A stretch of DNA of 64,000 nucleotides. Origin: Sindora glabra (taxonomy: Eukaryota > Streptophyta > Magnoliopsida > Fabales > Fabaceae). Below the pieces are notes generated by a model, which saw only the letters and a program-made list of their open reading frames with translations, did not search any database and had not been told where the DNA came from. The stretch lies in contig CM035235.1 in the NCBI GenBank assembly GCA_020226215.1, positions 71,759,283-71,823,282 on the forward strand. The letters are read 5' to 3'. Each line of letters starts with the position of its first letter. The first letter of the stretch is position 1. Of this stretch, positions 25,574 to 37,617 are shown one piece after another. Made by a program: the position numbers and the translations under genes.

Positions 25574-25873
25574 ATGGCGAATTCACGCATTGCAAGGTTC
25601 ATTATGGAGGTAGCACCGCCGCAATATGTCACCGTTATGAGGCACAGAACTTCAAAGATGTTGGATACAATTAGTGAAGATGAGAGAGAATCTAACCAAA
25701 GTGATTCTCTCAATTCATCACTTAAAAGCTCGTCAGCGTCCTCTTCAGCTTCTGCTTATGCTTCTCCATCTGCTGCTTCTGCTTCTGCATCTGCTGCAAT
25801 TGCAAGTGCTAATAATAATACGAAGTACTTCCTGAAGGAGGTTCATAGATCACTTTCCATTTTGAACCACTGA
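25574..25873 (+). CDS. Small plant-specific EVAPPQ-family protein of unknown function
   Basis: This is an intronless gene encoding 99 residues. Residues 1-37 contain MANSRIARFIMEVAPPQYV followed by a basic stretch (VMRHRTSKM) and the acidic LDTISEDERE segment. I recall this pattern from a family of short uncharacterised land-plant proteins. Residues 45-85 are a Ser/Ala-rich low-complexity tract, and the C-terminus (KYFLKEVHRSLSILNH) is again conserved-looking. No signal peptide, membrane segment or known domain is visible. The start is supported by a TATA box 118 bases upstream, and an AATAAA follows 235 bases after the stop. A function should not be inferred from sequence. Confidence 0.8.
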   Translation: MANSRIARFIMEVAPPQYVTVMRHRTSKMLDTISEDERESNQSDSLNSSLKSSSASSSASAYASPSAASASASAAIASANNNTKYFLKEVHRSLSILNH

Positions 25874-26107
25874 AGCCCATATGGTGTACTTTTTCTAAAA
25901 AGCTGGTGCTACTTTTTTATTCTGTACTTGTTTTTGCACACCACCCTTTACGGTTTTGCCTGATTGAATCTCCATTAAGTTGTGGAGATGAGACTCTGAA
26001 AAGGAGTTGTCTAGAGCTGATATATATATATATTCAGCACAGAATGGGGATTTCGATGGGGTTCGGTTGTTGTTCTGTACAGAGTCTACTGACTCATAAT
26101 TTCTATC

Positions 26108-26113
26108 AATAAA
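26108..26113 (+). terminator. Polyadenylation signal of the EVAPPQ-family gene
   Basis: Canonical AATAAA, 235 bases after the stop codon, followed by a T-rich stretch; the likely near-upstream element for 3' end formation. Confidence 0.5.
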
Positions 26114-27464
26114 CTCAGACAATGTCTTAAGTTTCTTTTACATATATCATGGTTAGAAATTACAGTCTGAAATTATAATATCATTGCTGCTGCATTAAGT
26201 TGTAATACAATCATGCGTATAACCTTAATTTAGAATTATGGATAAATAACATACATCGATTAAATCCATTTTTAGATGAATAAATCTTGTCTTACTCTCT
26301 TGTTCTCACTTTAGCTCCCATACTCTTTCGCATGCAAGTGAGATTCAACATTTCCGTAACCCGCACGAATACAAAAATAATTAAAGCATTAAATGTACAC
26401 ATACTAAAACCGAACTCAGAATGCGTAAGTAAACAAAATATTTAAAGGTTTCCACAAATTTTTTTTTTAAGATTTAGGTAAAAATTTTAATGTACTAATT
26501 GTAATGATTTGTTATTCAATCTAATTATTAAATTTCATTCATCTTATACAATACTATGCAGATAAATAAAATTCAACTATTTAAATTACTAGTGCATCAT
26601 AGTCATTATTGAAGATTTATCCTTAGTTAGATATACTTCAAGAGTTTAAGCTAATGGCTATGGTTACTATCACCTCTCTCATGTTCTATTTTTGTCGCCA
26701 CCGCAATCACTGTCACTCCAACTAACTTCCGCTGTTCACCATCCATAACCACCAACGGTCCTCTCTACTCCACCACCACCATCTATAGTCCCACACCATA
26801 ACTCGAGTTTGATAACATGTTAGCAGCTCCATCCATGTTTTTATCTTCAATTTGTCTAGGTCTTGTGCTCTCGGATAACCCGAAAGGACGGAAATAGAAA
26901 TTGAATGCCACAGTTACGTTACATTCTTGCAACATGTGTAAATCTCATTTTGTAGGATAGAAAATTCAGTTTTCCACATTCTATTTTTCTGTCTCTTCCA
27001 TTTCGTTGTTTTCAGTTTTAAATAAAATGGAACTATAAATATAATGATCCACATCTTTGACTGCACGAGAGACAGATTGAATGTAAGCAGTTTCAACCGA
27101 ATTCTTTACCGATAATTTGCAGATAAAAAAGGGAGACGATGATTGGAAACAAGACATATGGGATTTCAATATACATGTGCCCTCTTAGAATTTCAGTTTA
27201 CATAAGGCCTAACATTCAAATGTCAAGGCTGTCATTGTTCCAAAAGAGGCACCCTGAAAACAGAAATCTACGTTTCAGGATTGCTGCTTGTCATAGTGAG
27301 AGATGCGGATTTTTTGTTCGCTCCCATAAACTATGTCATCCGTATAGAATCAGATAATATTGCACTTGCTCGCCGTCCTTCAGAGAGTTACATCCATGAT
27401 AGCACTTCCACCTTAGGTGGTTAAATATTTTGCCGGGGATTCTTGGCCGCTTAGCTGTCAGAAA
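26114..27464. other. Intergenic, with the helicase 3' UTR at its right end
   Basis: No gene or clear repeat seen. Roughly the last 150-300 bases before 27465 should be the 3' UTR of the minus-strand helicase. A run of CCACCACCACC near 26775 is a short simple repeat. Confidence 0.4.
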
Positions 27465-30400
27465 CTAAGAATCCATTCCCTTGGAGATTTTTCTATCAAC
27501 CACTTTGCTGGCTTTAGAAGAATCGGACGTGCTCTTGCGTTTCTTTCTTGCTTCTGAAATTGTCTCTTTGAATTTTTGCAGTGCTGCCACAAAGAAAGAA
27601 ACAAGGATTTAGGATTTACAGACATCAGATGCAATCCCGCCAGGGGAAAAATGAAACTGATGGGAAGAAAGTTTGACATCGTGAGTTCCAAACACGATAC
27701 CTAACATCTTTGGTAAGATATCTTGCGTTAGAAATTATTTTACATAATTCACTGGAGCATATGAATTGCGTACCACTTTTGAATGTTTCAGAGCCATACA
27801 GATATATCTGAATGTACACTTCAGTACTGAAATCATTGATTTAAGTTTAAAGGCATTTGTTAACCAGTGTCCTGGTTAAGGATCATATACATTGGGAACA
27901 TAAATTTTTTGAAAACGTTCCTCTTCAAAAAATTTATTCTCAATTTTACACTAAATTGAGAGAGGATTAAATAAAAGTGCACAAATTTTTAGGAAAAAAT
28001 GCAAAATATCCCCTCAACTTTGGAATAATTGCATTTTACTCCCACTAATTTTGAAAACTTGCAAATCAAATCCTTAAACTATAAAAAATTTAAAATTAAC
28101 ATCCATCATTTACTTATTTAGTCATTTTATTAAATTATGCAAATTTTTTTATTAACTTTTCAAACAAAAATCACAATATTATTATATGTTATTTTATTAT
28201 ATCATTTTTTGCAAATAGTTTCACAACTCATTTTCAATTACTTAATTAAAATTCTATATATCTAATTTAATTTCTAATAATTATATAGAATAGAAATTAT
28301 GCATAAAAAATATTATGTAATAAGCCTACATACAATAATATTGTGATTCTTGTCGAAAAATTTCTTGAAAAACAAATCATGTAATTTAATAAAATAGATA
28401 ACTAAGTAAATTATAAGTATTAATTATAAATTTTATATAATTAAAGACCAAAGAATTTAATTTGTAAGTTTTCAAAATTAGTGGGAGTAGAATACAACTA
28501 CCCCAAAGTTCGTAGGGGTATTTTGCATTTTGCCCAATTTTCAATGCCTTAAAATGTTCCTCAACCAGTGCCCTCAGAGAACTGATTAACAAGACCCTAA
28601 CTTAAATACCATAATATACGCTTTAATCAGGGAATCAAGTACAAGTCAGTGGCTGGTTGAAATCCTAATATATTTGATCATGAAGATTGAATAAAATTGC
28701 AACTAGTGAATTCAATGGCACTAACTTGTGGAACTGATATTTAGCCAATCAACGGCCAGTGATGGCTAGGAACAAAAAATTAACTAGTCTTCATAAACCA
28801 ATTTTATAAATAAAACATTCACCTGATTGATAAGGAGTGCTAAGAGCATCAATCAAATTGGCAGGTACGGTGTGCTCACAGAAAGAACTATTCTCAGCCT
28901 TTCGCAACAGCTTCTTGAATTTCCAAACCTGGAATTTGAAACAAGATGTTTACACCACCACTTCAAGAATGATGCATTTGTAAGATTTTAAAAATGACAA
29001 TAAAAGGAGATGTTTGAATTTATCTTTTACTGATGTATAATCAACAGATACTATTGGGTAAAGGAGAAGAGAACACCAATAGATCTTAACAGAATTAGAC
29101 ACACTAAGCAATCTTAATCACATGATGACAAACACTTGATCTTAATTTAGTAAATAGCTAAGCTTTATTCATGAGTTAAATGCAACAGATTAATATGCTT
29201 TCATAAGTTAAAGCATGTATATAAAAAACATTTTTAATATGCTTTCTCTTGTTTGATGAATCTTGGATGTACTCTCAGCACAAGGAGGAAATTCTTTTGA
29301 TTAGTTTGAGTTTTGGCAAGAATAAGGAGATTAAAGCTTAAACACAGTGCCCCATTCATGCCCCCGCTTGCTCTCTTTGGCTGGAGCAAAATGCTCAGAC
29401 TCTAAAAATAAGGACGTTATACCTTCACCCTAGAATTGCTATGCAACAGAATTACTTTTATTGCAGGGTTCCTTTTGGGAGTTCCCTCAGTAGGCATACA
29501 GGGAGATTGAAGAGCTCTGTCATTGGAGATCATTGTTTTCATTTACTCATTCTCTTTTGATGTGTTTAAGGAGGACACCATCTTCTTGATCTGCCATTGG
29601 CTCAGAGGACATACAACATGGATCTAGAAAATTGATTAACAAATGGCAGAATACCATCTAACAGAAACTACCATAGAACCAAGCATGACTGGGACTTGAT
29701 AACTTAATACCTCATCTTTGCTCAGCAATGTGAAGCAGCGTCCAGTCTGGCCAGCTCTAGCTGTCCTACCAGCCCTATGTACATAAGTCTTTATGTATTT
29801 GGGCATGTCATAATTAATTACATTTCTCACCCCTTCAACATCCATCCCACGAGTCATTGCATCAGAAGACACAAGCACTTGAAACTCCCCCTTTCGAAAT
29901 TCCTTCAATGTCTTGCTGCAAGAAAAAAATTGAGTTACTTACTTGAAATCTTATAGCTTCTCAGTTTTATCCAAATCTCAGAAGAAACTGTTATATATAG
30001 GCACTCCAGCATATCCAAAACACAATGTTATTGAACTTCATTAAATTTCTATTGCAACAAGCTTTACATGAAGCATTAACCAGGGCTTACCTTCGTAGCC
30101 GTTGACGCTGAAGGCCAGAATACTCCTTGATATTAATTTTTTTATCACTAAAAAAATTCATTAATGTGTACAGTCGATGTGTAGAATCCACAGATTTTGT
30201 AAAAACTATGCATTTTTCTCCTTCCAAGGTTTTCAAAAGGGCAACCAGATACAAGGGTTTGAGTTTTGTTTCACATATCTGCAAAGAAAGAGATTCAAAT
30301 CCAAAATAATGAGAATTAGAGAGTAAAGAAAACATTGCATTTTGTATAGCAAGCTGCAAATTAAACCAGCCAAGCTTATGGTTTCTATATCTCAATATTT

Positions 30401-33400
30401 AGCATGCCAAATTAAACATATAAAAGGAGGACCCATTCATCCCAGGCCTAGGTTTGGTGCTATAGAACATCCAAACAATGACAAGACTATTTCGTTCACC
30501 AACCCTGTTATAATGCATTAGGGAGACCAAATGTCCATGCAAGTACCTTTGGCTGATTTATCTAAATATCAAAACCCAATGATAATTAAGTGACAAATTT
30601 CTTTAGAAAGGATGGTGGCATAATGCAAGCAACCTAACTTAAGAATCAAGCAACATAATCTGAGCATGCTAATCCAAGTGGGAATCAGATATCTTATGAT
30701 TCAAGTAAACCCTAATTTCCTGATGAACCCAGGTGAACATATATATTATAGATTCAGCAATCATGTTCTGATGCCATACCAGTGTGAATGATTCCAAATT
30801 TTCTGGGAGCCGATAGCGCATTTTCCCAGCTTTCAAGAATAAAGGGTGATGTAGATCAAGCTGAACAAGCTTGCCTGGATCTTGGGTTATTGTAGCAGAT
30901 AGAACCATCTTTGCCAACCTGGGGTAAGGTTTGTCCTTGAATCCCCTCTCAACACCACTATAAAAAATTCGAACATAGATTCAGACAAAAAATGATCATC
31001 ATTAAATCCTCTGTTAAATTGAAATGAAAAGAAGAATAAGATGATGACATAAGAAAGAGAAAGAGGCAACTAAAGATCCATTAAGGCTTCAAAGTGATAT
31101 TCTAGTCCCTGACCCACCAAGTAAAAGAAACTAACATGCACAAGATTTTAATGATTCAAAGACAGCCAACAGTTTAGTCTTAATGCTCCAAATACCTCTC
31201 TCAGAAACTGCATGTCCCACAAAGACTATAACTGTAACAGTGGAAAGTATACTAAAATAGGCATAAGAAAAAAATTGACATAATCCATAAATGCTCGTTT
31301 GTGGATTCTCTTGCATAGAAAAGCATATTTTATTAACATTCTGTGTTCTTCAAATATTTAAAAATTTAATTGGCATAGTGCTCATGTGTCACAAATGGCT
31401 AAGCAATAGACAAAGGCAACCACCGCTTGTCAATTTATATTAAATAAATCATATAGTTAACGAAGTCACAGCACAATTTGGTAGAAATTAAACCACCAAC
31501 AAGATGCAATTGGCCCTTTTTTAATATCATATGAATTTGAAAAATCATGTTTACAGTCACGCAAAACACTAGTTTTACCATGATATGAACATTTCAAACA
31601 GGAGTGAACAAAATTTGAACTCACCATCTTCTTCTGGTTCTCAATGCACCAAAAGCAAAAGGAAGCGAAAAATCAGCTGGTGAGAATATATTATCATCAT
31701 TAGATCTAGTCAATTCAAGCACAGTAGGTAACCAGGACTGGTAGGCCTCCCTAAGTAATCGATCTGTTTCATCAACCACCTGACATAATCAACATTTATA
31801 AATAGGTTCTACTATACAAAGGTAATTCAAACAATATATTTCACGTCAAGAATAAGACATGTATTAACCAAGTTCATCTGTTTCCAAAGTCAATCAGTAT
31901 CCATACTGGGCATCTGTAGGTAAACATTTTAAAGGTTAGGGGTTTTAGTAGCAAGAGGAAGGTGACTATAATTATTCAATAGAAGGCATTCATTTAATAA
32001 TGCTACTGCAGTCTAGACTAACATGTTAAAAGAGAGGCAATCCTGCCGCCACATCATCCTGCCTAAAGTAACCAGGAACCAGGAAGATCCTCTAGTGTAC
32101 TATAAGAACCAATGCTAAGAATAAGATGATCGCCAGTAAGCCAAACGATCAGATCAAATGGGTAGAAACTATTTGGGGATGTGAATCCTCCTTACTTTCA
32201 ATATCATGAGGAAAGAAATCCCGATTCAAAATCACTCCGACTAAGTGCAATGAAGAACTTTAATAGATTTATTATGCCCAAAGTCAGAATTACCATCTAG
32301 GATTATAATGCATAAATTACATTCTTAAAACTTTTAAAAAGAAGCCGGAGAACTATGTACTACTTACAAGATAATAAAGATGCTCAAGTGTAAATCCTTT
32401 AGTAGTATTGATGTGATCCATTAGCCTTCCAGGAGTTGCTACTAATATGTCCACCTTACTTTGAAATCCAAGTTGGAACCGTAGTAAAATATCTTCTGGA
32501 TCAGTACACATGACTGCCTTATATTCTGGTATCTTCACAAGCTTAGAAATTTCATCAGCTATCGAAGATTGACCAATAGCCAAACCAACAGTTAAGCCCA
32601 GTGGCAATGCAATAGCATCAAAAACTTCTTTAACCTACAGCAATGAAATTATCAAAGATTGGGGTTCAAACCTACTTATTTTACTGAAATTATCAGTAAA
32701 CAAATATCTAACATCTTTGGTAAATGATCCAAAAAAATTTGTCTATTATCACCCTCAATTGAGTCAAGAAAAATGAACAGTAAAATAGGTTGATGCAGAG
32801 ACAAATACAAGAGGGAAACAAACCTGTAAGGCCAAATCGCGAGTGGGCACCACTACTAAAGCACGCAGACATTTTACAACACGACTTGATAACTTTTGCA
32901 CTATTGGCAAAGCATAGGCTAATGTTTTTCCACTTCCAGTCGGTGAATTTATACAAAGGTCTCGCTCAAAATTACCAGGCCCAACTGTTTCTTGCCAAAC
33001 TGCAACTTGCACAGGAAAGAGCTTAGAGATGCCCATATTCTGCAATGCCAACTTCAACCTGATGTCAAATAACAAAAAAGGAAAATTGAAGATAGACCAG
33101 AAGCAAGTATGAAAACCACTAGACTTTTTACACTAGAATAACAAAAAAAGAAAAAATATGGACAGACATCCAACACTTAGACCCTAGTCAATATCTCACG
33201 ACCAACTGTTTGACAGGTTTGAGATGAAGAAAGAGTGGTCAAGGATAGACAAAAACATATTTTAAGTATATAGATGAAGCAAAAACTTACAATGTCAAAT
33301 AGAAAAAATAAAATATCAGAGCATCAGGATTTTGTTTGGTAGACACAGAATAGAGTGAAGGTTTAAGATTCCTGGACCAATAAAGAGATTCATTCTTCTC

Positions 33401-33862
33401 TTCAGATTATTGCCTAAGCCTACATCCCAAGTACAACAGGCATATGTGCTCAGCAGTAAACCCGACGCACACATCCTCGATATAACATCTCGTATTATAT
33501 GAGGTTCATGCCCAGAGAAAAAAAATCCAATAGACAATGGATGAAGACCAGAATGAGACGAACTTGCCTACAAGAAAAGTTGTTTCCTAAATTCCACAGC
33601 AAGTGACCATCTATGTAATGCTAAAAGAAGACATTCCACAGAATCCACACATATAGTCGAAGCCGGCAAGCAAATCACACAATAGACAGCTTATACCTCA
33701 ATTCAATTTATATTGAAGAAGCTCGATTTGAGAAAGGCAAGAGCGTAACCTGGGGTCGAGGCAAGGGACGCCATCAAGCGGGCATTCTTCACAGAGACTA
33801 ACATCAACTGGGTCGCGCATCCATGGCAAAACCGGAATGCTCTGTTGCTTTTGTTCTGCCAT
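27465..33862 (-). CDS. RH1: DEAD-box ATP-dependent RNA helicase 1 (RH1-like)
   Basis: Nine exons, given high to low: 33862-33750, 33058-32824, 32634-32368, 31779-31625, 30957-30780, 30278-30091, 29915-29711, 28928-28823, 27583-27465. All introns are GT-AG and the frame stays open for 521 residues. Motifs in order: Q-motif region (F52 to Q55), motif I SPTGSGKT (76-83), Ia PTRDLA (109-114), TPGR (183-186), motif II DETD (208-211), SAT (277-279), IVFTKS, RGMD (401-404) and HRAGRTARAG (425-434). The N-terminal IPVLPWMRDPVDV and the DETD form are what I remember of Arabidopsis RH1. Its relatives Dbp6 and DDX51 act in ribosome biogenesis, so a nucleolar role is inferred. The Lys-rich C-terminus (ARKKRKS) could localise it to the nucleus. 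Exon 1 begins at the first in-frame ATG. Confidence 0.92.
27992..28535. mobile_element. Mutator-like MITE, 544 bp, inside helicase intron 8
   Basis: The terminal inverted repeats are about 75 bp. The left arm contains AATGCAAAATATCCCCTCAA and TACTCCCACTAATTTTGAAA, and the reverse complement of the right arm contains the same blocks nearly unchanged. The flanks AATTTTTA (27984-27991) and AATTTTCA (28536-28543) differ at one base, consistent with an 8-9 bp duplication. It lies wholly between exons 8 and 9. Confidence 0.8.
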
Positions 33863-36480
33863 TTTTTAGGACTGGCAATCTCAAGGTGATTCTACTACTA
33901 GCTTAATGGAAGTGTATATACAAACTTAAAAAAACTACGGAAAATGAGAGTGAAGAAATAAAAGCAATGGCTCCGTAGGAGGCTATGAGAAGAAATCTCA
34001 GCTATGTCTCCAACACCCACCAGGCTTATGCTGAAAATCACCTCTTAATAGTACGTGTTTTAGGCTACAAACCACAAAAGGAAGTAAATTCTCGTAACCA
34101 ATCTCGAAAGTGGACTTTGAGAGACACCGAATATGGGCAGAAGACGGAGGTTGGGCCTCTGGGGCTGCATAGGCTCCAGTTCAACGCAGCAGAGAAAGAC
34201 GAAGTCCCAAGTCAGGGAGAGACCAAAAACCCAAAAGCCCTGCACTCCCTTCTACCCTAACCTGCGTTACCCTTACCCCTGCGCCGCCTCAGCGCGACGA
34301 AAGAAATTTTGATATATTGGAATAATATTAAATTTAATTTTTAAATTCTATTTATTTTGCGTAGTTTTATATTAAGTAAATAAGAAATTAATAATTAAAT
34401 AATTAATGATATATTAATAAAATTGATATATCATAATCATCGTAAACAATAATGCATTAGTGCAATTTAATATTATCTAAAAACTAACAACCTTGCTATA
34501 AAAGACAATAAATTAATCGGTAATTTTATCGAAAAAGAATTAAATATATAAAAAATGAAAAGCATAAATTTTTAGTTAATAAAAAAAATTATTAGATAAC
34601 TACAAAATAACAAATTACAAATTGTAACATTCTGAAGAGTAATGAACAAAAAAAAATTATAAAAAAATCGATGTTTATAATATCTAATATACCGAGGATA
34701 TAACTTTATTTTTTGATTTTATCTAAATATTTTTAGTTAATCTATTCATTTAGTTTTCCATTTTAAATTTGTGAGTTTAAACATTTTTCTAAGACCCATA
34801 AGGGAAATTGAATGTTATTTTAAAAAATTAAAATTTTATTTAAAAATATTACTTTACTCATAATTTTTACTTGAAGCTACAATTGACCAATAAAATTTGC
34901 ATTTTTATAAAAAAAAAGAAGTAAAACTTTTGTGAAATAATTATTTCATTTATCCAAAAAACTTATTACAAAAAGGTATCGATAGCATTCTTTTTCCTCA
35001 AAATACATATTTAAGTAGATATTTTAAATTTTGATCACCTGCAACCTAAATTCAAATGTCATTCCTTATCATGGAATTAGTTCACCTCACTTCGCATAAT
35101 TTATTCATTTTGCATTACTGATGTTAAGAGTGTAAAATATAGGAATATAAGGTTTGACTCGAGTTGTCTTTTACAAATAAAGATTAAATAGAGGCTAAAA
35201 TTAAAACTAGAGATAAAATAGATAAGTGTTAAATAGGGATTATAGATGAGGCGTAAGTCAAGTAGATGATAAGATAAAGTCAAACTAAAAATTTTTATTT
35301 TTCCCAACCATCAAATTAAAGATTTAGATGAGTTCTACACCAATAATAATAATAATAATTGCACACTTCATAAGGTCTCATGATCCATGACCATACCAAT
35401 CACATAAATTTAAAAGCCATCCATTGGGTACCTAGAAATGGAGCAAACCTATTTTCATAAAATTGATAATCACCAATTACTAATAAAATAAGTAATTGAA
35501 CATGTTTAATAATATATAATTATTTAACCCATCCATTTAAATAGAAAAGACTGTGACAACACCAATACAAAGGGAACAAAAAATGTTTAAAGTCATTCTC
35601 ACCTGCTAGAGATTTTTGTCCAAAACTAATTTACCGAAAGTACAATAAGATGCTCTTGAGAAAATATGGGCAGAAGCAGTCCAGTAAAATTGTGCATCAA
35701 GCTGTTAAAACACATAAATATTAGTTTCAAAGAGTGGTGATTATTCAGTAAGAAATAATCACTTGTGGTCCTAAACGAAGCTGTTTCCGGTTGGTTCATC
35801 TAGGATAAATATGGCCACTGAGGGACAGTACCCTCTCCCCCAAACTTCCCCCATCCCCTCTCCTAATTTTTTAGTCCCTGCCCCTTGTAAGAAAAAAAAA
35901 TCTAGAATAAATATAAATGAGTTAAAATAATAATTGGTGTATAAATAAATATCTATTACAATTATAAGAATTAATCATTATCAATAAAAATATATAATTT
36001 TAATATTTTTATTAATTATACAATTATACTTTTCTTAACAAGTTCAAACAGATTGATTTCAGCTTTTTTTTAATTAAATTTTATTAGATCTTTAATGCTT
36101 TCTTTGAATTGAGGAAAATAAAGAGAGAAGAAAAGGAATGAAAAGTTAAGTGATACCCTTCTTTTATTTGGAAATTTTATTTAAGGAGGGAAAGATAACA
36201 AAAATTTATAATTAACCTTCTAAACTTTTTCAACTTTTAATAGTTTGTATTCCTCCAAATTAAATGTTTGGAAAGTTAACTATTTGTTTTCTATATTTTT
36301 AACCCTTTGCATTCTTTGACTTATGTGTAACTTTTTGCCAAATTTTCGAGCATATTTGAGCCAATTAGAAATCTCGAAACAAATCGTTTGAAATTGTTTA
36401 AAAAAATGAAATTGTAAATTTTTTCTAATAAAAAATATAAAATTATCCCAATTATTATCACTTATCTTTTTTCTTATATA
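33863..36480. other. Helicase upstream region and intergenic DNA
   Basis: Bases 33863-34300 are less AT-rich and probably hold the helicase 5' UTR and promoter; open frames there on both strands look incidental. From 34300 on the sequence is strongly AT-rich with no gene. An ATA/TAA-type trinucleotide run lies near 35342-35360. Confidence 0.4.
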
Positions 36481-36483
36481 AAA

Positions 36484-37008
36484 CTGCACTTTACTCACTT
36501 ATAATTTCAATATTTTTCACTTAATCCACGTATAATTTAAAATGTTATAATTTGGTTATTTATACTTTCAAAACTTCAATATTTTGCCTATATAAACTAG
36601 TTTTCATCGAAAAGTTAATAGAAAACTTATATGCATTATATGTAATTTTTATTTCCTTAAATTTTAAATTAATTTGATGTTCACTTAGAACCAAATTACT
36701 AAAAAAAATCTAATTCTATTGAAAAATTATCTTTTACAATATGGTCCACAATTGTTGAATAGAATAAGTCAAATAAGATTTTTTTGGGATAAATTACTTT
36801 TGAGTAGGTATTAAATTAATTCAAAATTTTAGAAAATAAAAAATAACAAGCAATGCGAGTGAGTTTTTTGTTAAATTTTGAGAGAAATATAGTTTAAGTG
36901 AATAAAGTATTAATGATTTGAAAATAAAGGCGAGTAAATTACAATATTTAAAATCACAAATAGGTTAAGTAAAAAAAGGTGAAATCCCAAGTAGATAAAG
37001 TATAATTT
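36484..37008. mobile_element. MITE with inverted repeats of about 115 bp
   Basis: Left arm blocks ACTTTACTCACTTATAATTT, CACTTAATCCACGTATAATT and TTTATACTTTCAAAA reappear in order in the reverse complement of 36890-37008 with about 20-30% divergence by eye. The element has no ORF. The target duplication is obscured by T-rich flanks, so the ends are approximate. Confidence 0.65.
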
Positions 37009-37150
37009 TTCTTTTTTTTTCTTATTGATAATAACGGAATCAAACAACTATAACCTATATTTATTTATCTATACATATTCATTCTTATATTAACTTATTC
37101 ATATTTATCCATATTAACTTTAGGATGAATGTAAATTAAGTTGTTACTAA

Positions 37151-37614
37151 GGTAGCATTTGGTTCGCAGGATCTTACATTCTCAGAAAAGTGTACATTCC
37201 CGGAAATGTGATTCTTGAAAATTTAATTAATGAGAATGTAATATTTTTATGTTTGGTTTAGCATAAATTTTCTTAGGAATATTTTAATATCACATTCTTA
37301 TTCAATGGTAATATGAGATATCCACCTCCCCCTATGAGAATATTTTAGGAGAATATTAGATTAAAAAGATTTCTATGTTTGGTTCACTATAAATTTTCTT
37401 ATGAATATTTTAATATCACATTCTCATTCAATGGTAATATGAGATATCCACCTCCCCCTATGAGAATATTTTAGGAGAATGTTAAGTTAAAAAAAATTTC
37501 AAAAATATGATATTTTTAGGCATTTTTTTAAACTTTGAACCAAACATGAGAATATGATATTCTCTTAAAACATTCATGAGAATATTAAAAATATTTCGCA
37601 AATTAAACGTCACC
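37151..37614. mobile_element. PIF/Harbinger (Tourist-like) MITE with internal tandem duplication
   Basis: The left end GGTAGCATTTGGTTCGCA mirrors the reverse complement of the right end, GGTGACGTTTAATTTGCG. TAA flanks both sides (37148-37150 and 37615-37617), the expected 3-bp target duplication. Internally a 126-bp unit starting GTTTGGTT (37251 and 37377) is repeated in tandem, with ATGAGATATCCACCTCCCCC in both units. A related, longer element lies at 52031-52888. Confidence 0.7.
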
Positions 37615-37617
37615 TAA

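Noticed and set aside
33985..34260. 91-codon plus-strand ORF upstream of the helicase
   Set aside because: It overlaps an open frame on the other strand, sits where the helicase 5' UTR and promoter should be, and matches nothing I know.
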